From positions 248,001 to 312,000 of the forward strand of contig JANSYR010000006.1 in the NCBI GenBank assembly GCA_024742285.1: a DNA stretch of 64,000 nucleotides. The letters run 5' to 3'. Positions 16,292 through 25,065 of this stretch are shown piece by piece. A model generated the notes under the pieces. The model made no database searches. It had not been told where the DNA came from and worked only from the letters and a program-made list of their open reading frames with translations. Each line of letters starts with the position of its first letter. Position 1 is the first letter of the stretch. The DNA comes from a bacterium (GTDB taxonomy: Bacteria > Myxococcota_A > UBA9160 > UBA4427). The position numbers and the translations under genes were made by a program.

Positions 16292-18700
16292 TCAGCGGTC
16301 GTCCGACCGCCCTGCGAGGCGTCCCGCGAAGCGCGCAACGAGCGCTGGAGCGAGCGTCACGTCCGCCAGGAAGGCGACGGCGATCGCCGAGGAGATGACG
16401 ACGCCGAAGGCGTACATGTTGAGCATGTAGGACTGGGTGTACACGAGGAAGCTGCAGGACAGGACGCACGAGGTGAAGAGGAGCGCCTGACCGGTGCTCT
16501 GGAGGGTGTGGTCGACGGCGGGCTCGACCGCTTCGCCGGCCTCGAACTCCCGCCGGAAGTTGTGCATGAAGTGGATCGTGTCGTCGACGGCGAGCCCGAT
16601 CACGATCGAGGCGGTCATCAGGCTGAGCATGTCGAGCGGAAACCCGAACCAGCCCATCAGGCCCAGAGACAAGATGACCGGCGCGAGGTTCGGGATCATC
16701 GTGAGCAGTCCCAGCCGCACCCGACCGATCAACAGGATCATGAGGAGCGTGATCACGACGAGCGCAGTCGAGTAGCTGCGCAGCATCGTCGTGAGCGCCG
16801 CCGCGATGGTGTTGCCGACGAGACGAAACTCCCCGGTGATCTCGTAGTCGAGCCCTTCGCCGAGGATCGCGGCGATCCCGGGTTCGACCGCGTCGAGGTA
16901 GGGCTTCACGAACGCGCCGTCGTCGAAGCGCACGCGCGCGGTCAGACGCGCGGTCTCGAAGTCACTCGTCACCAGGTCCTCGACGTCGTCGCTGCCCGAG
17001 TTCTCGAAGAGGAGCAGCTCCTGGGAGACGAGCTCCCGATCGTCCGGGATCGCATAGAACTCCGGGCGGTTCTCGTTCAGCGCCCGATGGGTCTCCTTCA
17101 CGATGTCCACGATCGAGACGACCTTGCCCGCGCGGAGCGTCGCGGCCTCCACCGAGAGCATGTGATCGGAGACTTCTTCGAGCTTTCGCAGGACAGCGGG
17201 CTCGTGGAGCCCGTCGTCGGCGCCCGTCGACACGAGGACCTCGTAGGTCACCGCCCCGCCGAAATGATCGTTCGTGTAGTCGACCGCCTGAAAGAGGCCC
17301 GAGTCCTCGGGAAACCACTCGATCATGTCGTGCCCGACGTGGATGCGCGGGATCCCGACGCCGGCCGCCAACAGGATCGCCGCCCAGACCGCGAGGACGA
17401 GACCAGATCGCCGGGTCGAGAAGCGACCGACCGAGAGGAGCAGGCGTTGGGAGACTGTTTCGGTTCCCGCTGCGGCCTCGGTCACGCGCCGGACAGGCGA
17501 AATGGCGAGCAACGCCGGGAGCAGCACCAGCACGTAGGCGAGCGAGAGCAGCACGCCGATCGGGCTGATGATCCCGAAATGCGAGATCGGCGCGAGGGCC
17601 GCGGGGATGAACGAGAGCAGGCCGCCCGCGGTCGTGAGGGACGTCATCAGGATCGGGAGTCCGGAATGCGCCAGCGCGTGTGGGACCGCCTCGTGGCGAT
17701 CCATTCCGGCGCGGATCCCCTGGTAGTAGATCGCGACCAGGTGCACCGCACCGCCGATCCCGACCGCGAGCAGGAAGGACGGGATGATCTGGGTCGGCGC
17801 CATGATCGGAATGCCGACCGCGCCCATCAGCGACATCGTCGAGAAGACCGAGAGGCCGACCGTCAGCAGCGGCAGCACGACCCCGAGCACGCTCCGGAAG
17901 AGCATCGCCAGGAAAACGGCCGCCACGACGATCGACAGGACGGTCGCCTGCGCCATGTCCGGCATCAGCGTCCGGGAGAGGACCGTCGTGAACGCCGCCA
18001 TCCCGGCCACGTGCACCTCCACCCCTTCCGGGACCGTCTTCGCGAGGACCGCCTCGATCGCGGACAGGATCTCGGCGTCCTCCTCCCCCGTGATCAGCTG
18101 GCGGGAGGCCGCGGCGGTCTCTTCGCTCACGTCGTCGAAGCCTTCGAGCGCGTCGATCTCGCCGAGCTGCGAGTAGGCCTCGGTCTCGATCACGATCATC
18201 GTCGCGCGCCCGTCCTCGGAGAGCACGAAGTTCCGGTAGAGCGCGTTCGATCGGGCGCGTTCCTCGAGGGCCGCGAGGGCTTCCGGCGTCTCGGGCCAGT
18301 CCTCGAGGAAGTCCCGGACGTCGAGTCCTTCCTCGTTCCCGAGCGTCTCGCGCACGTTCCAGAGACTGGTCACCTCGACGAGATGCGGCACCTCGTCCTC
18401 GATCGCGAGATGCGTGTCCCGCACGACCTCGAGGAAGGCCGGATCGAAGACGGAGCCCGCAGGCTCGAGCGCCACGGCCATCGCCGCGTCCCGACCGAAG
18501 ACCTCCTTGAAGGCGTCGTTCTGGAGGACGATCGGATCGTCCTTGTGGAAGAAGGCGTCGTTCGAGGTCTCGAGATAGAAGTGCTGGATCTGCGTCCCGA
18601 GCGCCCCGGTCAGGACGAGCACGGCGAAGATCACGGTCCACGGATGCGCGACGACCCAACGCCCCCAGGCCCCCAGCGCCGCCTCGATTCGATCCTTCAT
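16292..18700 (-). CDS. RND transporter, MMPL / HAE3 family (third paralogue)
   Basis: 802 residues, RND layout identical to the pumps at 3963 and 8184. Shared signposts are FGRDAAMAVALEP, VEVTSLWNVRETLG, QELLLFENSGSDD and the TM motif VDDTIHFMHNFRRE. The ATG at 18700 forms an ATGA overlap with the stop of the amidohydrolase gene upstream, so translation of the two is probably coupled; open frame continues further upstream but lies inside that gene. The protein ends shortly after the last TM helix with a basic tail (RFAGRLAGRSDDR). It is the only one of the three pumps paired with an amidohydrolase instead of a luciferase-like enzyme. Confidence 0.93.
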   Translation of the reverse strand: MKDRIEAALGAWGRWVVAHPWTVIFAVLVLTGALGTQIQHFYLETSNDAFFHKDDPIVLQNDAFKEVFGRDAAMAVALEPAGSVFDPAFLEVVRDTHLAIEDEVPHLVEVTSLWNVRETLGNEEGLDVRDFLEDWPETPEALAALEERARSNALYRNFVLSEDGRATMIVIETEAYSQLGEIDALEGFDDVSEETAAASRQLITGEEDAEILSAIEAVLAKTVPEGVEVHVAGMAAFTTVLSRTLMPDMAQATVLSIVVAAVFLAMLFRSVLGVVLPLLTVGLSVFSTMSLMGAVGIPIMAPTQIIPSFLLAVGIGGAVHLVAIYYQGIRAGMDRHEAVPHALAHSGLPILMTSLTTAGGLLSFIPAALAPISHFGIISPIGVLLSLAYVLVLLPALLAISPVRRVTEAAAGTETVSQRLLLSVGRFSTRRSGLVLAVWAAILLAAGVGIPRIHVGHDMIEWFPEDSGLFQAVDYTNDHFGGAVTYEVLVSTGADDGLHEPAVLRKLEEVSDHMLSVEAATLRAGKVVSIVDIVKETHRALNENRPEFYAIPDDRELVSQELLLFENSGSDDVEDLVTSDFETARLTARVRFDDGAFVKPYLDAVEPGIAAILGEGLDYEITGEFRLVGNTIAAALTTMLRSYSTALVVITLLMILLIGRVRLGLLTMIPNLAPVILSLGLMGWFGFPLDMLSLMTASIVIGLAVDDTIHFMHNFRREFEAGEAVEPAVDHTLQSTGQALLFTSCVLSCSFLVYTQSYMLNMYAFGVVISSAIAVAFLADVTLAPALVARFAGRLAGRSDDR

Positions 18701-19545
18701 GCGACCGGCGCGAGCTCCCCGTAGCGCGGGTTGCGCTCGCCCCAGAAGAAGCGATTCGCGTTCCCGTACATGAACTTCTCGAGCACGCCCTCGCGCAGGT
18801 CGAGCGCCCGCGCCTCGTTCACGCATCGCTCCCAGTCGAGGGCCGGGTGGTCGGAGGCGAAGAGGACCTTGTCCTTGCCGCGCGTGTTCATGAAGTGGAT
18901 GAGTTCGGGCGGGAAATGCTTCGGCGAGTACGCCGACGTCATCAGGTGGAGGTTCCGGTACTTGATCATGAGCCGCGTCGCGATCCCCCACCAGGGATCG
19001 GCGCCGTGGGCCATGCAGATCTTGAGCTCCGGGAAGCGGACACAGACCCGGTCGAGGTGGATCGGGTTCTGGCACTCGCCGGCGACCGGGGGACCGGGGA
19101 GCCCGGTGTTGATCGTGAGCGGCAGATCGAGCTCCACGCATTTCGTGTAGAGCGGGTAGTAGCGCTCGTCGGAGGGCGGGACGTCGGAGGAGAAGGGCAC
19201 GACCTTCGCGCAGACCGTCGGGTGGTTGCGGGCCAGGGCCTCCATCTCCCAGAGCCCCTTCATGATCGGCATCTGACCGGGGTCGACCGAGAGTCCGAGC
19301 GAGAAACGCTCCGGCGCCTTCTCGACGAAGCGCAGGACGCGCTCGGACGGCTTCGCCACGTTCAGCGTCACGATCGCCCGCTCGATCCCGAGCCGATCCA
19401 TCTCGGGGATCAGCTCGCCCGGCTCGAAGCTCCGGAAGAAGTCGTCTCCGCCCTTGAGGTAGTCCTCTTTGACCCGCTTCAGGTAGTCGACGTCGGCCTG
19501 GTCGCCCATGTCGACGTTGATCCAGCAGTCGATCGCCTTCTGCAT
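18697..19545 (-). CDS. Amidohydrolase-2 family protein (PF04909)
   Basis: 282 residues, TIM-barrel amidohydrolase fold. Recognisable segments are MDRLGIERAIVTLNV, ICMAHGADPWWG and the C-terminal VLFASDHPALDWERC, where the Asp of the metal site sits, followed by MYGNANRFF. The usual N-terminal metal motif (DxHxH-like) is replaced by AIDCWINVDMGD, so one or two metal ligands may be missing. The stop overlaps the start of the third MMPL pump by four bases. Probably a decarboxylase or hydrolase of the ACMSD-like group, or a non-metal relative; function not assigned. Confidence 0.88.
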   Translation of the reverse strand: MQKAIDCWINVDMGDQADVDYLKRVKEDYLKGGDDFFRSFEPGELIPEMDRLGIERAIVTLNVAKPSERVLRFVEKAPERFSLGLSVDPGQMPIMKGLWEMEALARNHPTVCAKVVPFSSDVPPSDERYYPLYTKCVELDLPLTINTGLPGPPVAGECQNPIHLDRVCVRFPELKICMAHGADPWWGIATRLMIKYRNLHLMTSAYSPKHFPPELIHFMNTRGKDKVLFASDHPALDWERCVNEARALDLREGVLEKFMYGNANRFFWGERNPRYGELAPVA

Positions 19546-19657
19546 CCACGCCTCCGCTCCGGCCCCGACGAGGGGCCGTCGGCGGCGACGATAGCGAGAC
19601 GGGGCGACGGCGCGCAGTCCAGCGCGCGGGCTGCGCTTCGGGGGCGGGGGACGCCGC

Positions 19658-20479
19658 CTACTGCCCGATGACCTCGTCCATCAGGCGGCGATTCGGGATC
19701 GACCACTTCGACTCCCCGTCCCGGAACGTCGTCGCGATCGGCCCGATCTGGTCGACGACGCCCCGGCGCCCGTCGACCTCGACCGCCTCGCCTTCGGGCA
19801 GGGTCTGCCGGAGATAGTGGCCCGCCAGGATGGCGGTCACGATGTCCCGGGAGCCGAGGGCGAAGGAGAGGCCCATGCCGGCGGTGATCGCGGCGACGGT
19901 CACGGTGATCACCGTGATCAGGATCTGGGTATCGACCCCGAGCTGCTCGAGGGTCACGACGACGACCATCACGACGATGCTCGTCTGGGCGACGGCCCCG
20001 AGACCCTTCGCGTAGGACAGGCCCGCGGCGCTCGCGGCGGAGGTCACGACGTTTCCGATGAAGCGCGCGAGGAAGACGCCGGCGGCGAGGACCAGCGCGG
20101 CGGAGATCACGCTCGGGATGTAGCCGAGGATCCGGGTGATCGCGGAGGTGACCGCGTGGAGGCCGACGATCTCGGCGGCGCCCATGACGAAGAGGATCAG
20201 GATCAGCCAGTAGGCGAGGCCACCGACGATCTGGGAGGGCTGGGCGCTGATCGAGGCCCGCTCGAGGGCCTCCATCAAGCCGGAGCGCTCGAGCAGGGCA
20301 TCGAGGGAGACCTGGATGGAACGCACGAGAACCGCACGGACGAGCTTTGCGATCAGCCAGCCGAGCATGAAGACGGCGAACGCGCCGACCGCCTTGGGCA
20401 GGAACTCGATCGCCGAGGCCGCCACGCCGTTCAGCATGTCGACGAGCAGGGTCTGGATCTCGGAAAACTGTTCATTCAT
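19658..20479 (-). CDS. Short MscS-type mechanosensitive channel with conserved TM-helix repeat
   Basis: About 273 residues, inner-membrane. An N-terminal TM helix block (EFLPKAVGAFAVFMLGWLIAKLV) and several further hydrophobic segments correspond to conserved TM-helix repeats, then the pore-lining helix AITAGMGLSFALGSRDIV, then the MscS beta domain (GEAVEVDGRRGVVDQIG, WSIPNRRLMDEVIG). The protein stops directly after the beta domain, so the C-terminal alpha/beta cage of E. coli MscS is absent. ATG at 20479 with GGAG upstream; the start overlaps the stop of the preceding small gene by eight bases, indicating coupled translation in the sigma-factor operon. Confidence 0.88.
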   Translation of the reverse strand: MNEQFSEIQTLLVDMLNGVAASAIEFLPKAVGAFAVFMLGWLIAKLVRAVLVRSIQVSLDALLERSGLMEALERASISAQPSQIVGGLAYWLILILFVMGAAEIVGLHAVTSAITRILGYIPSVISAALVLAAGVFLARFIGNVVTSAASAAGLSYAKGLGAVAQTSIVVMVVVVTLEQLGVDTQILITVITVTVAAITAGMGLSFALGSRDIVTAILAGHYLRQTLPEGEAVEVDGRRGVVDQIGPIATTFRDGESKWSIPNRRLMDEVIGQ

Positions 20480-20786
20480 CGGGGTCACTCCGATCGTGGG
20501 TTCGCGTTCGCGGCGCGCCCATCGACTGCGGCGGCGAGAGCGGATCGTGGCCGAAGAAGGCCGCCAGCAGGTCGAGGAGGGGCGCGCAGAAGCGCATGAG
20601 GAAGACGAAGGTCGTGAGGTCGATCAGGTCGCGGCTCGTGAGCTCGGCCTGGACCTTGCGGATGGTCTGGTCGTCGAGGGTCTCGGGCGGTGCGGGTCGG
20701 TCGCCTTCGAGACTTCCGAGCAGATCGCGGACGAAGTCCTCGTCGGAATCGAAGTCGAAGGGCTCACGGCGGTCGTCGTTCGACAT
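20472..20786 (-). CDS. Small protein of unknown function after ECF sigma gene, possible anti-sigma or membrane partner
   Basis: 104 residues. An acidic N-terminus (FDFDSDEDFVRDLLGSLE) is followed by a Pro-rich linker, the motif LDDQTIRKVQAEL and a moderately hydrophobic helix (TFVFLMRFCAPLLDLLAAFFG) that may touch or cross the membrane. It starts two bases after the sigma-factor stop and overlaps the MscS start. The central part, LL-x-P-PP-TIR(K/R)V-x-DL-x-L-x-T, is repeated in the 75-residue protein encoded upstream of the sigma factor, so the two are paralogues. A role in holding or recruiting the sigma factor is inferred from position only. Confidence 0.8.
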   Translation of the reverse strand: MSNDDRREPFDFDSDEDFVRDLLGSLEGDRPAPPETLDDQTIRKVQAELTSRDLIDLTTFVFLMRFCAPLLDLLAAFFGHDPLSPPQSMGAPRTRTHDRSDPDE

Positions 20787-20788
20787 CG

Positions 20789-21550
20789 CTACGCCCCTCC
20801 CCTGCGCTTGCGACCGAAGGCGGCCGCCTCGCCGCCGACGCGCGCTTCGTAGAGCGCCTTCAGCTTCTTCGTGCCGCGCGAGACGCGCATCTTGACCGCC
20901 GACTCGGACAGGTCGAGCTCCCGGGCCAGCTCCGGGTAGCTGTACCCCTCCACGTAGCGTAGGAGGAGCGGCACGCGGGTGCCCGGATCGAGCGCGTCGA
21001 GGAGCTCGAGGACGAGCTTGCGGAGCGCGACGTCCGGCGCCTCGGGTCGCTCCGGCGGCGGCGCCTGCTCCTCGGCCGCCTTGCGCTTGCGCTGCTCGCT
21101 GGCGCGCTTGCGGAGCACCATCCGACAGGCGTTCAGGGTGACGGTGTTCAGCCAGTGGACGAAGGGGCGCTCGAAGCGGAACCGAGGCAGGTTGCGGAAG
21201 ACCGCGAGGAAGACGTCCTGGACGGCCTCCTCGGCGTCGGCGGTCGAGCGGAGGATCCCGTACGAACGCGCGTAGACTCGACCCGAGTGTTTGCGCACCA
21301 GCTCGTTGTAGGCCGAAGTGCCGTAGGGCAGCTCCGCCTGGGCCTGCTCCACGAGCTCGCGATCGGGGTCTCCCTCCTGCCCCTGCAGGTCGTCCTCGCT
21401 CACAATCGCCGCCCTGCTCTCCCGTCCCACGAAGCTCGCCGTTCGCGTTCGCTCGACGATCGTCGCACGCCCCGCGCGGGGGCGCGCGAGCGATTCGCGA
21501 TCACGAATCTTGCCGCTCCCGCCGCCCGGACGCACCGCCATCGTGACCAT
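20789..21550 (-). CDS. RNA polymerase sigma factor, ECF subfamily
   Basis: Sigma-70 ECF factor. Region 2 is seen in YNELVRKHSGRVYARSYGI and ADAEEAVQDVFLAVFRNLPRF, region 4 in YVEGYSYPELARELDLSESAVKMRVSR, a complete helix-turn-helix. Between them lies a Glu/Lys/Pro-rich linker. Two starts are possible. ATG at 21550 has GGAGA seven bases upstream but adds a 49-residue basic extension and overlaps the upstream gene by 50 bases. GTG at 21403 gives a 204-residue protein, the usual ECF length. The operon order is small protein, sigma factor, small protein, MscS-type channel, which suggests an envelope or osmotic stress response. Its own promoter specificity is unknown. Confidence 0.92.
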   Translation of the reverse strand: MVTMAVRPGGGSGKIRDRESLARPRAGRATIVERTRTASFVGRESRAAIVSEDDLQGQEGDPDRELVEQAQAELPYGTSAYNELVRKHSGRVYARSYGILRSTADAEEAVQDVFLAVFRNLPRFRFERPFVHWLNTVTLNACRMVLRKRASEQRKRKAAEEQAPPPERPEAPDVALRKLVLELLDALDPGTRVPLLLRYVEGYSYPELARELDLSESAVKMRVSRGTKKLKALYEARVGGEAAAFGRKRRGGA

Positions 21551-21728
21551 TCGCCGATCTCCAGAGCCCCTCGAGGGTGACCAGACGAAGCAGATCTCCT
21601 ACGAGAATCCAGTTTCGGACTCTACGAATCGTTCGCGCGGCGAGGTCGGAGGGCGGCTGCGGAGCGTCCCGCGAGGCCTCCTGCCTGAGCAGTCCTTCGA
21701 TCTCGTCCGACGCCGATCCCTCGTCCAT
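21501..21728 (-). CDS. Small protein of unknown function preceding ECF sigma gene
   Basis: 75 residues if started at ATG 21728, which has GGGGGG upstream; an ATG at 21740 lacks a ribosome-binding site. Contains DEIEGLLRQEASRD, a PQPP linker, the motif ARTIRRVRNW and a hydrophobic segment (ILVGDLLRLVTLEGLW), then a hydrophilic tail. Sequence and layout parallel the 104-residue protein on the other side of the sigma gene. It overlaps or abuts the sigma factor start, depending on which start is used. No known family recognised; an anti-sigma or regulator role is a guess from position. Confidence 0.7.
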   Translation of the reverse strand: MDEGSASDEIEGLLRQEASRDAPQPPSDLAARTIRRVRNWILVGDLLRLVTLEGLWRSANGHDGGASGRRERQDS

Positions 21729-21870
21729 CGCACCCCCCATCTGTCGGGAGGGGAAATGCGGGGGCGTAACAAAGCGTCACCGCCCCCCGCTCCCGGTCGG
21801 CCGCCGGCGGTTCGGCGCGGCGCGGCGGCGCAAGGCGGGATCAGGCCTCGGCGCGGCGGCGAAGGCGGGC

Positions 21871-22638
21871 TCAGGTCTCGACGACGCTCGGGTCCCCGAG
21901 ATGACGGCTCACCAGCGAATGGAAGGCGGGCACCCCGGCGCCGTACTGGATCAGGTCGGCCTTCGCGTAGCGCGCGGCCGCCGCCGAGATCGGCTTCGCG
22001 TCCCGGGCCTTCATGTGGGCCTCGGCCACCCGCTCCATCAGGACGAAGCTGCCGACCGCCTCGGCGACGCTCTGTCCGACCGTGAGCAGGCCGTGGTTCG
22101 CCAGGATGACGGACCGGTTCTGGCCGAGCGCCTCGGCGATCCGGCGCCCGCCGTCGGTGTCCTGGATCTGGACCTCTTCGTCGTCGAAGAGCGCGTGGTC
22201 CTCGAAGAAGATGCAGGACTCCTGGGTGATCGGCAGGAGCGGACGCCGCTCTGCGGCGAAGGGCGTCCCCCAGCCCGTGTGGACGTGGGTGGCGCTGACC
22301 GCCTCGGGGCGCGCGGCCAGAATCGGCCCGTGGATGTAGTAGGCGGCGACGTTGATCCCGCCAGCGCCCTCGCCTTCGACGATCTTGCCGTCGGGGCCGA
22401 TCAGCACGAGATCGGCGACGGTCGCCTGATGGAAGGACACGCCCCAGCGCAGGACCCAGAAATGGTCCGTCCGCTCGGGATCGCGCGCGCTGATGTGACC
22501 GTCGCCGGTGTCGCCCCAGCGCTGGGCCGCGAGGATGCGGTAGCCGAGGGCGACGTCGCGCTTGCGCCTGGCGCGGACCGCTTCGGGAGAGTCCTCGGCG
22601 CGGTCGCCGCCGAGGTCGATCGTTGCTGCTTCGGCCAT
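21871..22638 (-). CDS. Class II aldolase / adducin family protein
   Basis: 255 residues. Zinc-binding His residues appear in SATHVHTGWGTPFA and in VILANHGLLTVG, and the N-terminus has RDVALGYRILAAQRWGDTGDGHISAR, where the GHIS segment fits the family phosphate-binding loop (usually GN.S). Members cleave or epimerise sugar phosphates, or act as decarboxylases and hydratases on small acids. The long GDTGDGHISARDP form is common in adducin-like proteins of catabolic clusters. Next to an amidase on the same strand with an 86-base gap. Substrate unknown. Confidence 0.9.
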   Translation of the reverse strand: MAEAATIDLGGDRAEDSPEAVRARRKRDVALGYRILAAQRWGDTGDGHISARDPERTDHFWVLRWGVSFHQATVADLVLIGPDGKIVEGEGAGGINVAAYYIHGPILAARPEAVSATHVHTGWGTPFAAERRPLLPITQESCIFFEDHALFDDEEVQIQDTDGGRRIAEALGQNRSVILANHGLLTVGQSVAEAVGSFVLMERVAEAHMKARDAKPISAAAARYAKADLIQYGAGVPAFHSLVSRHLGDPSVVET

Positions 22639-22724
22639 GTCCGGTCCTCTCCTCGTCGTCTTCTTCGTGAACTCGCGAGACGAGATCGTAGCGAGGTCCG
22701 GTCGCCCGTGACCGCCTCGCCGCT

Positions 22725-24146
22725 TCAGTCGAGCGGGGGACGACGATCGAAGAAGGGGCGCTCCCGCTCGAGCTGTCCCGCCAGTCGGAAGAGCGTCGCC
22801 TCGTCGTCGGTTCGCCCCATGAACTGCAGCCCGATCGGCAGTCCCTCTTCATTCCAGTGGAGCGGGACCGACATCGCCGGATTGCCCGTCAGGTTCGCCA
22901 GCTGGGTGTAGCCCGTGGTCTGGAGCAGCGTCCGCGTCTGCGCCTCCCGGTCGGGATTCGAGAGCGAGAGCACCCCGAGCGGCGCCGGCGGGATCGCCAT
23001 CGTCGGCGAGAGCACGACGTCGAAGCGCGTCATGTGTTCGGCGAGCGCGCGACCTGCGGCGTGCATCGTCCGGACCGCATTCACGTAGTCCGTGGCCGTC
23101 CTCGAGCCGGCGAGCTCCACCATCGCCCAGGTGCCGAGCTCGACGTCGCCCTGCTCGAGGGGACGACCGAGATCCGCGGCACGCTCCTCGAGGGAGGCCC
23201 GGGTGCTCGCGCTGATGATCGTGACGCCGGCCAGGGCGAGCCCTTCCGGCAGGTTCTCGAAGGGCGCCTCTTCGACTTCGTGCCCGAGCACGCGACAGAG
23301 TGCGATCGCCTCGTCGAGTGCAGCCTCGCAGTCCTCGTGCGGTGCCACACCGTTGAAGCCGAGACGCTGGACCGCGATCCGCAGCCGACCGGGATCCGCC
23401 CCGACCTCCTCGAGGAACGGACGGGCCGGCGGCGGCGCGGCATAGGGCGCACCCGGATCGGCCCCCGACGTCGCGTCGAGGAGCGCCGCGCTGTCGCGGA
23501 CCGAGCGGGAGACCGCGTGGATCGTGCTCATCCCCGACCAGTTCTCACCCAGCTGCGGTCCCATCGGCGTGCGCCCGCGGGCCGGCTTCATCCCGAAGAG
23601 GCCGCAGCACGAAGCCGGGATCCGGATCGAGCCGCCTCCATCGCTGGCGTTCGCGAGAGGCAGGTAGCCGGCGGCGACCGCCGAGGATGCGCCGCCGGAC
23701 GAGCCACCGGAGGTGTGGGTCGTCTTCCAGGGATTGCGGGTCTGCCCGAAGAGGCGCGACTCGGTGGACGTGGTCAACCCGAACTCCGGGGAATGGGTCC
23801 GTCCGAACGTGACGAGGCCCGCGCGGCGGTAGCGCGCGACGAGCTCGCTCTCGACGGTCGGGACGTATCCCTCGTAGAGGGCGCTGCCGTGGGTCAGGGG
23901 CGACCCGGGGATCGCCAGCGCGAGGTCCTTGAGGAGGAAGGGCACGCCGCGGAAGGGCCCGTCGGGAAGACCGTCGTCGATCGCCCGGCGCGCGTCGTCC
24001 TCGAATCGGGCGACCACCGCGCCCAGGACTTCGTCGCGGGCATCGACCCGCGCGATCGCTGCGTCGAGCAGCTCGTGGGGCGTCACGTCCCCGCTCGCGA
24101 CGAGCGCCGCGAGGGCGAGGGCATCATGGTCCTCGTAGCCATCCAC
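22725..24146 (-). CDS. Amidase, amidase-signature family
   Basis: 473 residues. The Ser-cisSer-Lys triad is in place: Lys in [10 protein letters not shown], the two serines in [16 protein letters not shown], followed by [21 protein letters not shown]. Hydrolyses amide bonds of carboxylic amides; family members also include acylamidases and GatA, but no gatB or gatC is present and the C-terminal part ([13 protein letters not shown]) matches stand-alone amidases. The start is GTG at 24146 with GGGAGGA seven bases upstream; the longer open frame upstream runs into the enoyl-CoA hydratase gene. It follows that gene by 53 bases and may share its transcript. Confidence 0.93.
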   Translation of the reverse strand: MDGYEDHDALALAALVASGDVTPHELLDAAIARVDARDEVLGAVVARFEDDARRAIDDGLPDGPFRGVPFLLKDLALAIPGSPLTHGSALYEGYVPTVESELVARYRRAGLVTFGRTHSPEFGLTTSTESRLFGQTRNPWKTTHTSGGSSGGASSAVAAGYLPLANASDGGGSIRIPASCCGLFGMKPARGRTPMGPQLGENWSGMSTIHAVSRSVRDSAALLDATSGADPGAPYAAPPPARPFLEEVGADPGRLRIAVQRLGFNGVAPHEDCEAALDEAIALCRVLGHEVEEAPFENLPEGLALAGVTIISASTRASLEERAADLGRPLEQGDVELGTWAMVELAGSRTATDYVNAVRTMHAAGRALAEHMTRFDVVLSPTMAIPPAPLGVLSLSNPDREAQTRTLLQTTGYTQLANLTGNPAMSVPLHWNEEGLPIGLQFMGRTDDEATLFRLAGQLERERPFFDRRPPLD

Positions 24147-24199
24147 GTGCAGATCCTCCCGATCGATGCCCGCAGCGTACCCGACCGACCCGCGTGCCC

Positions 24200-24994
24200 C
24201 TACTTCCGGAACTGTTTGAAGTCGGCGGGACGCTTCTCGATGAAGGCCTTGATCGCCTCGATGTTCTCCGGCGAGCCCTGGGCCTTCGACATCTCGTCGT
24301 GCTCGATGTCGAGGGCTGCGGCGATTCCGGCCCGGTGGGCCTGGTTCATGATCTTCTTGATCGCGACCAGCGCCGAGATCGGCCACTGCGCGATCTCGCG
24401 GGCCTTCTCGAGGGCCGCCGCCAGGAGCGCGTCGTCCGGGTAGGCCCGCGCCGCCATCCCGAGTTCGACGGCCTTCGCCGCATCGATCCACTCCGCGGTG
24501 AACATCAGCTCGTTCGCGCGCTGTCGGCCGATCGAGCTCTGGAGCGTGTAGCTACTCGCGATCTCGGGCACGAGGCCGAGGTTCGCGAAGGGGAGCCGCG
24601 CCCGCAGACTCTCGCCGACGTAGACGATGTCCGAGGCGATCGCGATCGTGCAGCCTCCCCCCACGGCCACTCCGGGGACCGCCGCGATCAGCGGCTTGCC
24701 GAAGGCCAGCACCGTCGCCTCCGCGGCGAAGAAGCCGCTCGCGAAGCCGTCCTCCCGCGGCGGGCGCTCGCCCCCGCCGAAGCCCCCGAGATCGGCCCCC
24801 GAAGAGAAGTTCCCACCGGCCCCGGTCAGGACCACGACCGCCACCTTCGGGTCGGCTTCCGCGTCCCGCAGCGCCTGACAGAAGGCGTCCCACTGATCCT
24901 CGTCGAAGGCGTTCTTCTTCTCGGGCCGATTCATCGTGATCAGCAGCACGCCCTCTTCGTCGAGGTCGGTCAGCACGCGGGATTCGTCGCTCAT
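24200..24994 (-). CDS. Enoyl-CoA hydratase / isomerase family protein
   Basis: 264 residues, crotonase fold. Segments GAGGNFSSGADLGGFGGG and AAVPGVAVGGGCTIAIASD form the oxyanion hole that polarises the CoA thioester; FANLGLVPEIASSYTLQSSIGR carries a Glu at the position of the catalytic glutamate (LVPE). Acts on trans-2-enoyl-CoA or a related CoA ester, in beta-oxidation or side-chain degradation. A Gly-rich surface loop (GGFGGGERPPRED) is longer than in E. coli homologues. Starts the minus-strand run toward amidase and aldolase genes. Confidence 0.93.
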   Translation of the reverse strand: MSDESRVLTDLDEEGVLLITMNRPEKKNAFDEDQWDAFCQALRDAEADPKVAVVVLTGAGGNFSSGADLGGFGGGERPPREDGFASGFFAAEATVLAFGKPLIAAVPGVAVGGGCTIAIASDIVYVGESLRARLPFANLGLVPEIASSYTLQSSIGRQRANELMFTAEWIDAAKAVELGMAARAYPDDALLAAALEKAREIAQWPISALVAIKKIMNQAHRAGIAAALDIEHDEMSKAQGSPENIEAIKAFIEKRPADFKQFRK

Positions 24995-25065
24995 GTCTTC
25001 TCCGTCCGGTTCGTCCGGGCCGACAACGATGGCGGATGCACCCCGAGGTAGCCAGTCCCGCTCGA

